The notes: generated by a model from the sequence alone, not told the origin. A stretch of DNA of 64,000 bases from Eubacterium barkeri (GCF_900107125.1 NZ_FNOU01000005.1:85118-149117), one strand, 5' to 3'; positions 27,875-37,067 are shown, numbered from the stretch's first letter. Numbers and translations are program-made.

Positions 27875-28040
27875 TTTTCATTGCCTCCAATAGTGTTCCA
27901 TCTCATTTAATTTAATGAGCATATCAGAGGTTTTTAAACACAAGATTAACAAAATTGACTTGCAACCGCTATTTTAGCTGATTTAAAAATTACCCTGACG
28001 ATCTGGCGGGTGGGTCGTCTGCAATAAAACAGCGCCACAC

Positions 28041-28078
28041 AAAAAAGCGAGGTGCGAAACTTTCGTCTCGTACCTCGC
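28041..28078 (-). terminator. Terminator of the FGGY-kinase operon
   Basis: On the minus strand GCGAGGTACGAGACGAAAGT folds back on TTCGCACCTCGC and is followed by TTTTTTG. It lies 43 bases after the kinase stop. Confidence 0.8.
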
Positions 28079-28120
28079 AGGGTCACCGCCACTATTTATT
28101 TAAGGGGTGGCTCAATACCA

Positions 28121-29689
28121 TCAATCCCGATATTTCTCCTGAAAATCCTTGACCGCATCAAAGGCGGCTCCGGATAGGCCGTGGTATACGGCCTGCCAGG
28201 TTCGGTATGCGTCTTCATAGCGAGCGACATTTTCTGGATCCGGTTCATACCGACGGGTTACCTTGACCATGTGTTCTGCGGCTTCTTCATAGTCCTGATA
28301 AACCCCAACGCCAACAGCCGCGACCATGGCGCATCCCAATGCGGTAGCTTCCTCTACCGCCACGGTTTCACAGGGGCGATTATAGATATCGGCCTGCATT
28401 TGGCACCAATAATGGGAACGGGCAACTCCACCAGTCAGCCGAACGGTATTATAATCGGGCACGTTCCCCGCCACCATCGCATCCAGCATATCCCGGATGT
28501 CGTAACAAATCCCTTCCATCACCGCACGGACCATATCGCTTCGGGTATGGGCAAAGGTCATTCCCATCAGGGTTCCCCGGGCATTGGCTTCGTAATTGGG
28601 GGTGTTGGCTCCCTGAAGATAGGGCAGAAAAAACACACCATTGGCACCTGGGGCGGATTGCTTGGCTTCTGTTGTCAGAAAATCATAGACCTCCATACCA
28701 CAGCTGGATGCTGCAATATCTTCCACTTTACAAATTTCATTTTTAAACCATTTAAAGGCAGATCCAGCAGCATTGGATTGACCTTCCATCACATAGGCAC
28801 CATCAGGCGTTCCTAAAACATAGCATTTTCGCAAAGGATCTCTTAATATATTCCGGGACTTTCCGGCAGTAATCCCCGCAGTTCCACCACAGGCGTATCC
28901 AATCCCTTCGGAGGTACAGCCACATCCAATACAACCGGACTGCTGGTCACCAGTCCCCATGACCAATGGCGTCCCAACCGCTAATCCGGTTTTTCCAGAA
29001 ACATCCTCGGTCACATAGCCAATAATCTCCCCGGTCTTTTTCAGTGGTGCCAGCTTATCGATATCCACCCCAAAAACCTCACAAAGCTTAGGGCTATACT
29101 CAAAGTCTTCCCCATTGAGCTGCAGCCAGGGGGTATCATTAATATCGTCATAATAATCCTCTGCGCCAAAGGCCTTGGTCAACAGTCCCATCATGGTATG
29201 AATTCGAACCGCCTTTTCGTAAGCTTCAGGCTGATGCTTTTTTACCCACTGAAGTTTTCCCGATGGGTTGACACCCCCCAAGGGCATGCCGCACAAATCG
29301 TACAGATCATCCGGGGCCATTCCATGATTTTTTAACTGAGCCTCCATATCCGGCAGCATTTCTGCACTGCGCAGATCCTGCCAAATAATGATGGGGGTGG
29401 TAAAGCCTCCTTGGGCATCCCTTGTCACCATGGTGCATCGGAACATATCAAAGCTCACCGCGGCAATTTCTTCAGGATCGACGCCACTATTTCTAATGGC
29501 CTCCCGACAGGTCTCATACAAGGTTTTAATCATGGCAGGTCCATCACATTCTACCCTTCCCACGGCAGGGTAGGTCAATGGATTCATTTTCTGCCCATAA
29601 CCCATGGCTGTTCCTTCAAAGTCGAAAACGACCGTTTTACTACTGGTGGTCCCACAATCCACACCAACCACATATTTCTTTTCTTTCAT
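28121..29689 (-). CDS. FGGY-family carbohydrate kinase (xylulokinase-like)
   Basis: This 522-residue kinase has the first phosphate loop VDCGTTSSKTVVFD at about 9-22, IIWQDLRS near 105, a second loop GTGDQQSGCIGCG near 250, and the adenosine site RLTGGVARSHYWCQMQADI near 420. This is the sugar-kinase fold that phosphorylates ketoses or polyols with ATP. Substrate cannot be assigned: it resembles xylulokinase more than glycerol kinase. It is the last gene of an operon with a three-part flavoprotein dehydrogenase, opposite a RuBisCO-like gene. The frame is open upstream inside DUF1667, but an AGAGGG site favours the ATG at 29689 (or 29692). Confidence 0.9.
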   Translation of the reverse strand: MKEKKYVVGVDCGTTSSKTVVFDFEGTAMGYGQKMNPLTYPAVGRVECDGPAMIKTLYETCREAIRNSGVDPEEIAAVSFDMFRCTMVTRDAQGGFTTPIIIWQDLRSAEMLPDMEAQLKNHGMAPDDLYDLCGMPLGGVNPSGKLQWVKKHQPEAYEKAVRIHTMMGLLTKAFGAEDYYDDINDTPWLQLNGEDFEYSPKLCEVFGVDIDKLAPLKKTGEIIGYVTEDVSGKTGLAVGTPLVMGTGDQQSGCIGCGCTSEGIGYACGGTAGITAGKSRNILRDPLRKCYVLGTPDGAYVMEGQSNAAGSAFKWFKNEICKVEDIAASSCGMEVYDFLTTEAKQSAPGANGVFFLPYLQGANTPNYEANARGTLMGMTFAHTRSDMVRAVMEGICYDIRDMLDAMVAGNVPDYNTVRLTGGVARSHYWCQMQADIYNRPCETVAVEEATALGCAMVAAVGVGVYQDYEEAAEHMVKVTRRYEPDPENVARYEDAYRTWQAVYHGLSGAAFDAVKDFQEKYRD

Positions 29690-29712
29690 CATAACCCTCT
29701 CACACTTATTAT

Positions 29713-30075
29713 TTATGAAACCCCAATTTCCTTTGTGGCAATGATGGAAACCCCCGTTCCCGCCACATTTTCCAAAACAATTTGTCCGATGCTCACCGGT
29801 GCCTGGACAGAAAGTCCCCTTAGGGCCTGGACACAATTTTTAACGTTTCCCTTGGGAATATCCGATGCTGTTTTTACCGATACCACAGGAAGGTCCCCGC
29901 CATTCACTTTAACGGTTGAGGTGACAATGCGTGTCGGGCTTATGACCTCCTTCCTGGCATATTTTTCTCCCCGGGCACAGGTATTGCCCTCCACTGCTGT
30001 CACCACACCCGCTTCAATGGTTGCTGTAATCTGACAGCCCATAGGGCAGCTAATGCACGTAATGGTCTTTTTCAC
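29713..30075 (-). CDS. DUF1667 protein, small Cys-rich dehydrogenase component
   Basis: This 120-residue protein has CISCPMGC at residues 8-15 and GNTCARGEKYA near 32, giving four Cys that could hold an iron-sulfur cluster or metal. DUF1667 proteins accompany GlpA-like flavoproteins and FAD/NAD oxidoreductases in anaerobes, as here. They probably take the place of GlpC-like electron-transfer parts, but this is not proven. It starts with GTG, after a GGGGCGC leader, 16 bases after the oxidoreductase gene. Confidence 0.85.
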   Translation of the reverse strand: MKKTITCISCPMGCQITATIEAGVVTAVEGNTCARGEKYARKEVISPTRIVTSTVKVNGGDLPVVSVKTASDIPKGNVKNCVQALRGLSVQAPVSIGQIVLENVAGTGVSIIATKEIGVS

Positions 30076-30091
30076 AATAATGCGCCCCTTT

Positions 30092-31357
30092 CTACTCCCC
30101 TATTTCTAACCGGATTTCTTTGATCCCAGCCTTCTTCCCCAAATCTCCCTGGGTCAGTACAATTTCTTCCATCTCACCAGGTGCCATGATTCGGCGTTTT
30201 TTATGCTTGATTGGCACGCCATCCGCGGTGACGATGATCCTTTGATCCTTAAAGATCTGTCGCACTCTAAAGCGAATCTTCACAGAGTCCGGGGCTCTTT
30301 CCGGATCGATGGTGTTGGGCACGGTATAGCTAATCCCCGCACCACTAACCACCTGAATCTGTTTTTCAGGATTCTCCCCAGGTAATTTTCCTAAAATATA
30401 CCGAGCCGCATTACGCCCTGCCTGGGCCGCTTCTTCTGATACAAAATCCACTAAATCATGGACATGAAGCACATTCCCGCAGGCAAACACGCCGGGAACA
30501 TTGGTTTCAAAACATTCATCCACCAGGGGACCACTGGTCACCCCATTGAGGGTTACCCCGATTTTTTCGGATAACTCATTTTCCGGGATTAACCCAACAG
30601 ATAGGAGGAGCGTGTCACAGTCATAGTCTGTTTCTGTCCCGGGGATGGGCTTCCGATCCGGCCCAACCTCAGCAATCGTAACCCCTTCAAGCCGCTCACG
30701 GCCACGGATATCCGTAACGGTATGGCTTAACTTAAGGGGAATTTCAAAATCATCCAGGCATTGAACGATGTTTCGTTTCAACCCTCCGGAATAGGGCATT
30801 AATTCTGCAACCACCTGGACATCCGCACCCTCCAGGGTCATGCGTCTGGCCATAATCAGGCCAATATCCCCGGACCCCAGAATGACCACCTTTTTCCCGG
30901 GCATCAATCCCTCCATGTTGACCAAGCGCTGGGCAGTACCCGCAGTGTAAATCCCCGCCGGGCGAGATCCAGGGATATTCAGTGCCCCCCTTGGCCGTTC
31001 CCGGCAGCCCATGGCTAAAATAATAGCATCCCCCTGGATTTCCATGAGACCCTGGGTTTTATTCATACATGTGACCACCCGGTCCCCATTAATATCCATA
31101 ACCATCGTGTGCAGCATGATCTCAATTTCTAGGTCCGCCACCATATCCATATAGCGCCCAGCGTATTCCGGGCCAGTGAGCTCCTCTTTAAAGGTGTGGA
31201 GGCCAAAACCATTGTGAATGCATTGATTGAGAATTCCTCCGAGCCGATCATCCCGTTCAATAATGAGGATATCCTCTATACCCGCATCCCGGGCGGCAGA
31301 TGCTGCTGCCAAACCCGCCGGGCCACCACCAATAATAATCATTTGTCTTTTTTCCAT
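30092..31357 (-). CDS. FAD/NAD(P)-dependent oxidoreductase (GlpB-position partner)
   Basis: This 421-residue flavoprotein has an FAD site GGGPAGLAAASAARDAG at about 8-24, GCRERPRG near 115 and a second Rossmann site VILGSGDIGLIMARRM near 158 for NAD(P). FACGNVLHVHDLVD near 290 closes the FAD pocket. It is the expected partner that passes electrons from the GlpA-like subunit to or from NAD(P), or to a quinone or ferredoxin pool. It lies nine bases after the GlpA-like gene. The C-terminal 80 residues are a beta-rich region of unknown role. Confidence 0.9.
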   Translation of the reverse strand: MEKRQMIIIGGGPAGLAAASAARDAGIEDILIIERDDRLGGILNQCIHNGFGLHTFKEELTGPEYAGRYMDMVADLEIEIMLHTMVMDINGDRVVTCMNKTQGLMEIQGDAIILAMGCRERPRGALNIPGSRPAGIYTAGTAQRLVNMEGLMPGKKVVILGSGDIGLIMARRMTLEGADVQVVAELMPYSGGLKRNIVQCLDDFEIPLKLSHTVTDIRGRERLEGVTIAEVGPDRKPIPGTETDYDCDTLLLSVGLIPENELSEKIGVTLNGVTSGPLVDECFETNVPGVFACGNVLHVHDLVDFVSEEAAQAGRNAARYILGKLPGENPEKQIQVVSGAGISYTVPNTIDPERAPDSVKIRFRVRQIFKDQRIIVTADGVPIKHKKRRIMAPGEMEEIVLTQGDLGKKAGIKEIRLEIGE

Positions 31358-31366
31358 GGCGTCCCC

Positions 31367-32809
31367 CTATAGCTCCTTATTTTTCCCAACCAACAAAGTG
31401 GATTGCCCACCCTTCTTAGTAATCTCAGTCATGGGTATTCCCGTTTCCCGGGCAAGGATTTCCATGGTCTTCGGTGTGCAAAAGCCAGCCTGACACCGCC
31501 CCATCCCTGCACGGGTCCGCCGTTTAATGGAATCCATGGAACGTGCCCCCAGGGGACGATTAATGGCCTCCATGATTTCTCCTTCGGTCACCATTTCACA
31601 GCGGCAGATGATTTGCCCAAAGGCAGGATTCTCTTTAATTTTTTCGATCTGTTCTTCCCTTGTCAACTGATTAAAATGGGTAACACCCCGTCGTGTTGGA
31701 CTGAAATTTTTCTTTTCATCCAAAGACATTCTTTTGGAAATCATCTCTGCCAACATCACCCCAATGGCTGGCGAACTTGTAAGACCCGGAGACTCAATAC
31801 CGGCTGCATCAAAGAAATATGGGGAATCGGAAACCTCTTCCACAATGAATTCGTGATTGTCTTCATGGGCACGAAGTCCTGCAAAGGAGGTGATAATCTT
31901 ATTCAAGGGCAAATCCAGTTTGCACAAATGGGCTGTTTCAGCCTTTTCCACCAGATGATCCAGTATGGCTGCCGTCGTACACAAATCCTCTTTATCCTCG
32001 ACATCATCAGCCGTTGGCCCGACATAGAGATTACCATGGATGGTAGGTGCCGTCAGAATGCCCTTCCCCATTTTTCCTGGAAGGGGAAATACAGAAGCCT
32101 TAAAGACATCTCCCAAAGCTTTATCAAAGAGTAGATATTCACCCTTTCGCGCCGTAATATGGATTTTCTTGGAGCTCACCATATTATGGAATCGGTCAGC
32201 GTACACCCCGGCAGCATTGACAATGGCCTTTGTGTCAATGGGACCCTTATTCGTTTCGATACGGTAACCCCCATCAATGGACTGGATGGACAGGGCTTCC
32301 GTCTCAAAACGAAATGACACACCGTTGACATTGGCATTTTCCCCCATGGCAATGGCCAGGTTAAAGGGACAGATAATGCCGCCAGTGGGAGCATATAACG
32401 CCGCGACCGTTCTATCTGTAAGATTCGGCTCCATGGCTAAGACCTCATCCCGCTCTAAAATACGAACACCAGGCACACCATTGTCCTCGGCCTGGGCCAA
32501 TAATACATCCAGTTTGTCACGGTCTTCTGGATCGGTACAGACCACCAGTGCCCCGTTTTGCTTTACAGGGAAGTCTAATTCCTTTGCCCGCTCCCACATC
32601 AGACGATTGCCTTCAACATTTAACTTAGCCATGAGGGTTCCCGGCTTCGCATCGAATCCCGAGTGAATAACACCACTATTTCCCTTTGATGTTCCCGAGG
32701 CGACATCATCGCCCTTTTCAATGACACAAATTGCCGCATCGTATTTTGATAATTCCCTGGCGATGCAGCATCCGGTTACACCCGCTCCAATAATGACGAT
32801 GTCAACCAT
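31367..32809 (-). CDS. GlpA-like FAD-dependent polyol-phosphate dehydrogenase
   Basis: This 480-residue protein begins with the FAD motif IIGAGVTGCCIARELS at about 5-20. It has the GlpA/DAO-type segment ASGTSKGNSGVIHSGFDAKPG near 37-57. The C-terminus, about 390-450, has a BFD-like [2Fe-2S] domain with CRCEMVTEGEI and RAGMGRCQAGFC. Family members oxidise glycerol 3-phosphate or related polyol phosphates to keto forms in anaerobes. It is first in an operon with an FAD/NAD oxidoreductase, DUF1667 and an FGGY kinase that is not a glycerol kinase. The true substrate is therefore probably a longer or unusual polyol phosphate (inference). An AGAGAGGAG site precedes the ATG. Confidence 0.9.
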   Translation of the reverse strand: MVDIVIIGAGVTGCCIARELSKYDAAICVIEKGDDVASGTSKGNSGVIHSGFDAKPGTLMAKLNVEGNRLMWERAKELDFPVKQNGALVVCTDPEDRDKLDVLLAQAEDNGVPGVRILERDEVLAMEPNLTDRTVAALYAPTGGIICPFNLAIAMGENANVNGVSFRFETEALSIQSIDGGYRIETNKGPIDTKAIVNAAGVYADRFHNMVSSKKIHITARKGEYLLFDKALGDVFKASVFPLPGKMGKGILTAPTIHGNLYVGPTADDVEDKEDLCTTAAILDHLVEKAETAHLCKLDLPLNKIITSFAGLRAHEDNHEFIVEEVSDSPYFFDAAGIESPGLTSSPAIGVMLAEMISKRMSLDEKKNFSPTRRGVTHFNQLTREEQIEKIKENPAFGQIICRCEMVTEGEIMEAINRPLGARSMDSIKRRTRAGMGRCQAGFCTPKTMEILARETGIPMTEITKKGGQSTLLVGKNKEL

Positions 32810-33153
32810 TTTATGACACTCCTCTCTTCAATCATTTATCGATGTAATCATTTTATATGAATTCGATTTTTAAGAACATATGGAAATTAATTTCAATAAT
32901 TTATTGATTATTCTTTGGCTTTTCTGGACGCGCCAAAGGATCCACCACATCAATGGAACGCTTTCGCTCCCGCGTTATTCGCCTGTTTAACGCTCATCCA
33001 GACTTTACAACCATTCGCCTTTAATATTGCAACTATTCTCAATATGTCTATCGAAATTATTTTCAATATATCTTTTTTTCTTGAAAATCTTATAATGGAG
33101 CCATAGACAGAGACGGACATTCGGCCTAGGATTCATTTGAAAAGGAGAGAATT
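32810..33153. promoter_or_regulatory. Divergent control region between GlpA-like operon and RLP gene
   Basis: This 344-base A+T-rich region has no gene. It holds a perfect inverted repeat TCAATAA-T-TTATTGA (32893-32907) near the GlpA-like start. Related TTTCAATA words recur near 33030 and 33060, and a TATAAT (33091-33096) lies before the RLP gene. The repeats are candidate sites for the SorC regulator at 34596. Confidence 0.5.
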
Positions 33154-34470
33154 ATGTTTATTGATCCCATTGCTGTGCAGTATCCTGAAAATCTCGAAAA
33201 AGATCATTTTGTAATTGCAACTTATTATTGTGCGACGAAGCCTGGTACCAACGCTTTAAAATTTGGTGCGGCCCTGGCCATTGAACAGACCTGCGGGACC
33301 TGGCTGAAGGTTCCTGGTGAAACGGAAGAGGTGCGCAACCGCAGTATTGGTCGGGTTGTGGGCGTCTACGAAACCCCTGCTTATCAAATCGGTATTCCAG
33401 ATGATGTCACAGAGCGCCACTTCATCATCCGCATCGCCTTTCCCTGTACCAACTTCGGACCCTCCTTTGCCATGATGCTCAGCTCCGTCATTGGCAATAT
33501 TTCCAGCTCCGGAAAGGTTAAACTTCTGGATTTGGAATTCCCGGAAAGCTTCCTTGGTGAATTTAAGGGGCCAAAATTCGGCGTTCAGGGGATCCGGGAT
33601 CTCTTAGGCGTCCAGGATCGTCCCCTTTTAAACAATATGATTAAGCCCTGTACGGGTCTCGATCCCAAGGAAACCGCCAAGCTGGCCTATGAAGCCGCAG
33701 TTGGTGGTGTGGATATTATCAAGGATGACGAGCTGGTGGCCAATCCTCCCCATTGCCCTCTAACGGAACGGGTAAAATATGTGATGGAAGCCATCACCAA
33801 GGCCGATGCGGTAAAAGGCGAAAAAACCCTCTATTCTTTCAATATCACAGATCGTACGGAAAAACTCAAAGAAAATGCTTATAAAGCCATTGAACTGGGG
33901 GCCAACAGTCTAATGGTCAATTACAACACCATTGGTTTGGATGCTTCCCGGATGTTGGCGGAAGATCCTGAAATCAACGTGCCGATTCTGGCCCACTCTG
34001 ATTATACCGGTGCGGTTTATGAATCCCCATGGTCTGGTATGAGCGCAGGCCTCATCGGTGCTACCCTACCCCGGATGGCTGGTCTGGACATGGTGATCGT
34101 CCTCACCCCCTACGGCAAATTCCCCATGCAGATGGATACCTTCATCGGAGCTGGTTACAAGATGCTCCAGCCCCTCGGCAGCATCCGTCCCGTTTTCCCC
34201 ATGCCCGGCGGCGGCACCACCCAAGGCCATATTGAGGATGTCATCAAGAAATTCGGAAACGATGTAATCATCGCTGCTGGCGGCGCCATCCACGGCCATC
34301 CCATGGGGCCGGCCGCCGGAGCCCGTGCCTTCCGCCAGGGAATCGACGAAGTCCTGGCTGGAAAGACCCTGGCCCAAGCGGGTAAAATACATAAGGAATT
34401 AGGCATTGCCCTGGATGCCTGGGGGATCTACGAAGAAGCTAAAGGCGGCATCTTTGACCTAAAGGGTTGA
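33154..34470 (+). CDS. RuBisCO-like protein (form IV RLP)
   Basis: This 438-residue protein has the RuBisCO large-subunit fold. Metal-site residues are kept in DIIKDDE (Lys190, Asp192, Glu193), Lys164 matches the base Lys175, Asn115 matches Asn123, His281 matches His294, and Lys322 in YGKF matches Lys334. Lys177 is replaced (KPCTG), Arg295 by Ser, and His327 by Ile, so CO2 fixation is not expected. RLPs catalyse enolisation, isomerisation or decarboxylation of sugar phosphates, for example in methionine salvage or apionate use. No methionine-salvage genes adjoin it. Its divergent partners are a polyol-phosphate dehydrogenase and an FGGY kinase. It has an AAAGGAGAG site. Confidence 0.93.
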   Translation: MFIDPIAVQYPENLEKDHFVIATYYCATKPGTNALKFGAALAIEQTCGTWLKVPGETEEVRNRSIGRVVGVYETPAYQIGIPDDVTERHFIIRIAFPCTNFGPSFAMMLSSVIGNISSSGKVKLLDLEFPESFLGEFKGPKFGVQGIRDLLGVQDRPLLNNMIKPCTGLDPKETAKLAYEAAVGGVDIIKDDELVANPPHCPLTERVKYVMEAITKADAVKGEKTLYSFNITDRTEKLKENAYKAIELGANSLMVNYNTIGLDASRMLAEDPEINVPILAHSDYTGAVYESPWSGMSAGLIGATLPRMAGLDMVIVLTPYGKFPMQMDTFIGAGYKMLQPLGSIRPVFPMPGGGTTQGHIEDVIKKFGNDVIIAAGGAIHGHPMGPAAGARAFRQGIDEVLAGKTLAQAGKIHKELGIALDAWGIYEEAKGGIFDLKG

Positions 34471-34501
34471 TTTTCCATCAATATTATTCCCCCTCAAATA
34501 C

Positions 34502-34538
34502 AAAACCTCCAGAAGACAAAAATCTTCTGGAGGTTTTT
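34502..34538. terminator. Terminator after the RLP gene
   Basis: Arms AACCTCCAGAAGA and TCTTCTGGAGGTT with a six-base loop are followed by TTTTT. The stem is 13 bp and perfect. Confidence 0.88.
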
Positions 34539-34595
34539 GCGCGTAGCGCCCTAAATTATGTTAAAGTAAAGCCATACTAAGGTTGGAGGACAAAA

Positions 34596-35582
34596 ATGCG
34601 TAGTGAAGTTTATAATCAATCCATTTGTCTCATGAACGAGGTCGTTTATTATTATTATTTACAGAAAAATACAATGGTTGAAATCTCTGAAAAGTTAGGC
34701 ATTTCAAAGTCCACCGTTTCCCGGCTTCTAAAACGCGCAGAGGAGGAGAACGTCATTTCCTTTCAAATGGCGCCGGACCCCTTGGAATGCATCCATCTTG
34801 AACAGACGATTTCCGACCGGTTTAATTTAGATACCGTGCTGGTCACCCCTGTCAATTTAACCACCGGCCCCGTTTCTCCTGACACCATTAAAAAACAGGT
34901 TGCCTTGGAAGGTGCCCGATACCTGCAACGGATTATTACCGATGATGATATTATCGGTTTTACCTGGGGTGGCACCATGTACCACCTGATCCAATACCTC
35001 AATCCCTGCCGAAGAAAAGGGGCTAAAATCATAACCCTTCATGGCAGCATCGCCAATTGCAATCCAAAATTTGCAGTGGACACCCTTGTCAAGCGGGCCG
35101 CCATGGCATTTGGTGGTAAAAACATCTCGCTATGCCGTAATGGGCTCCTGGATGCTCAGGAGATGGCTAAACTTGTGGAAAGTGATTATTATCATCAAAT
35201 CCAGCACATTTTCAGCCATATTGATATCGCCATCAGCGGCGTCGGTGCCCTGTATCCAGATATCACCACCCCTTTGGCAACCACCGATTATCTGACCCCT
35301 TCCGAACTGAAGGAACTAACGGATCAAGGTGCCTATTGTGATTTACTCCTGCGTTTTATCGACCGTAATGGCCAGGAATGTAACACCAGCATGAAGGACA
35401 GAACCTATTCCATCGACATCGAGACCTATAAAAAAATTCCCAAAAAGGTTATTGTGGCCTCAGGCCGCGAGAAGGCAAGTTCGTTACTCGCCTTAATAAA
35501 TGGGAAACTTCTCAATGTACTGATTATTGATCAGATCTTAGCCAAAGCCCTCCTATCCTGGAGCAACACCGCCCTTGCATAA
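34596..35582 (+). CDS. SorC-family sugar-binding transcriptional regulator (module A)
   Basis: This 328-residue regulator has an N-terminal helix-turn-helix at about 20-60 (MVEISEKLGISKSTVSRLLKRAEEENVI) and a C-terminal sugar-phosphate-binding domain of the SorC/DeoR-C type. The latter has GFTWGGTMYHL near 127, ISGVGALYPD near 215 and KKVIVASGREKASSLLALINGKLLNVLIID at the end. SorC proteins sense phosphorylated sugars and control nearby catabolic operons. It follows the RLP gene after a terminator and probably controls the divergent module A promoters. It has a TGGAGG site. Confidence 0.9.
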   Translation: MRSEVYNQSICLMNEVVYYYYLQKNTMVEISEKLGISKSTVSRLLKRAEEENVISFQMAPDPLECIHLEQTISDRFNLDTVLVTPVNLTTGPVSPDTIKKQVALEGARYLQRIITDDDIIGFTWGGTMYHLIQYLNPCRRKGAKIITLHGSIANCNPKFAVDTLVKRAAMAFGGKNISLCRNGLLDAQEMAKLVESDYYHQIQHIFSHIDIAISGVGALYPDITTPLATTDYLTPSELKELTDQGAYCDLLLRFIDRNGQECNTSMKDRTYSIDIETYKKIPKKVIVASGREKASSLLALINGKLLNVLIIDQILAKALLSWSNTALA

Positions 35583-35715
35583 CCCCTTATTCATCCACCT
35601 TCACCTGGCTTTGGATGATTTCTCCAGGCGACAAGGCTTTCCACCACATCATTAGCGGTTTTTATCATCCCTTGTATCTATTTTGTCAAAAAATCGTCAC
35701 TTTTCACGTCTCAAA

Positions 35716-35744
35716 TTGAATGCTTAAGGATAATCTGATATAAT
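35716..35744 (+). promoter_or_regulatory. Extended -10 promoter before the two small membrane proteins
   Basis: TTGAAT (35716-35721) and TATAAT (35739-35744) are 17 bases apart, with a TGA extension before the -10. A short hairpin ACAAATG/CATTTGT follows in the leader. Confidence 0.78.
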
Positions 35745-35799
35745 GCAGTCAACAAATGGTTGTACTTCATTTGTAATTTCATGAAAGGAGATTCCTATT

Positions 35800-36276
35800 A
35801 TGTCTGATTCTACTGGTTATGCCGCATTATTTGGATTGATTATGTCCTTTGCTGTTGTTTTTATCGTTATTGGTATTGTTCTTTATGTATTTACTGCCCT
35901 TGCTCTTTATACGATGGCAAAAAACAAGGGAATCGAATACGCTTGGCTGGCTTGGATTCCGGTTGCCAATGGTTATGTCATGGGCGAAGTTATGGACGAT
36001 AAGGTGGCCATTGGAAGTAGTGTTATTCCTTACGCCAAATGGATTCTGCTCTTGGGCTCCATCGTTACTGGACTGTTGGCAATGATTCCTTACATCGGAT
36101 GGATTTTCTCAATCCTGTATCTTGTGTACTACTATTGTGCGGTTTATCGGCTTTACAAACTGTATAAGCCAGATAACGCAGTGCTTTATCTCGTTTTAAG
36201 CATTATCTTTGGTATTACCATGCCATTCTTCATGTTCTCCATGCGGAATAATACTCCCCAGGAATATTTGAATTAA
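35800..36276 (+). CDS. Four-helix membrane protein, first of a tandem pair
   Basis: This 158-residue protein has hydrophobic helices at about 10-38, 80-102, 104-120 and 125-145. A loop with ALYTMAKNKGIEYAWLAWIPVANGYVMGE follows the first helix. The pattern AKNKG-x4-AWLAWIP is repeated in the next gene, so the two arose by tandem duplication. No function is recognised. The family is seen as hypothetical in related bacteria. It ends RNNTPQEYLN, near-identical to the end of its neighbour. A good promoter and AAAGGAG site suggest strong expression. Confidence 0.75.
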   Translation: MSDSTGYAALFGLIMSFAVVFIVIGIVLYVFTALALYTMAKNKGIEYAWLAWIPVANGYVMGEVMDDKVAIGSSVIPYAKWILLLGSIVTGLLAMIPYIGWIFSILYLVYYYCAVYRLYKLYKPDNAVLYLVLSIIFGITMPFFMFSMRNNTPQEYLN

Positions 36277-36303
36277 TTCGATTCATCGAAAGGAAGTGTC
36301 TTT

Positions 36304-36822
36304 ATGGACTCTGCTTCACTTGCAGCGGCAATCCTTGCACTCGGCGCTGTTTTAGTCATTTTTGGTATCTTTGCACTCATTGCTTATATTTTCATGTCCC
36401 TGGCACTTTACGCCATGGCTAAAAACAAAGGAATTGACCACGCTTGGTTGGCTTGGATTCCCATTGTCAATAATTATCTTTTTGGTGAACTCATTGATGA
36501 TGTTGTTCCCATTGCCTCCCTTAAGATTCCCTATGCAAAATGGGTCCTTCTTATTTCACCCATCGTGGTATGCCTCTTAAGCACAATCAACACCCAAAAC
36601 GGGTTTGTCAGCTTCATCATTTGGTTAGTCGCCGTCATTTATGCCGTCTACACCTTCGCCGCACAATTCCGCCTGTTCAAACTTTACAAGCCAGAAAGTG
36701 CTGTTCTATTCTTAGTGCTTTCCATTATCTTCTCCTGGGTTGTCATTTTAATTCCCATCTTCATGTTCATCATGCGTAATAATACGCCGGTAGAATATTT
36801 AGAAGATTCCCAGGCCGTTTAA
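36304..36822 (+). CDS. Four-helix membrane protein, second of a tandem pair
   Basis: This 172-residue protein is a paralogue of the gene 27 bases upstream. It shares MSLALYAMAKNKGIDHAWLAWIPIVNNYLFGE after the first helix, FRLFKLYKPESAVLFLVLSIIF, and the ending RNNTPVEYLE. It has four or five membrane helices and a slightly longer acidic tail. The function is unknown. The shared operon suggests the two proteins work together or form mixed oligomers, which is a guess. A terminator follows. Confidence 0.75.
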   Translation: MDSASLAAAILALGAVLVIFGIFALIAYIFMSLALYAMAKNKGIDHAWLAWIPIVNNYLFGELIDDVVPIASLKIPYAKWVLLISPIVVCLLSTINTQNGFVSFIIWLVAVIYAVYTFAAQFRLFKLYKPESAVLFLVLSIIFSWVVILIPIFMFIMRNNTPVEYLEDSQAV

Positions 36823-36852
36823 AGAGATAAGAAAAATCTATTCACTAACACA

Positions 36853-36886
36853 AAAATCCCTGTTCCATTTCTGGTTCAGGGATTTT
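36853..36886 (+). terminator. Terminator after the tandem membrane proteins
   Basis: Arms AAAATCCCTG and CAGGGATTTT are followed by TTCTTTTT. Confidence 0.8.
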
Positions 36887-37067
36887 TTCTTTTTAGACAG
36901 CAAGAAACTGGGCTTCGATAATATTACTTTTTATTCAATAAACAGAGCGCCCTCCATAACGCCAAACCACTGAAAAATAGTTATTTAAAGGGCTTTATGC
37001 TATAATAAAGTTCAAGAAAAAACAAGAAAGTAGTACAAAAACACGACCAATTGCAAAAGGAGTCTCC

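Noticed and set aside
27875..28040. CIRCE heat-shock operator upstream of the DnaK-like gene
   Set aside because: No TTAGCACTC-N9-GAGTGCTAA match; only a weak CTCATT/AATGAG symmetry is present.
28121..32809. Ordinary glycerol catabolic glpK-glpABC operon
   Set aside because: The kinase is xylulokinase-like rather than GlpK, no glycerol facilitator is present, and the divergent RLP gene would be unexplained.
33154..34470. RLP as MtnW of methionine salvage
   Set aside because: Only mtnN is in the window, about 20 kb away in an unrelated operon; no mtnK, mtnA, mtnB or mtnX nearby, and the neighbours are polyol genes.
33154..34470. RLP as a CO2-fixing RuBisCO
   Set aside because: Equivalents of Lys177, Arg295 and His327 are replaced, and no phosphoribulokinase is present.
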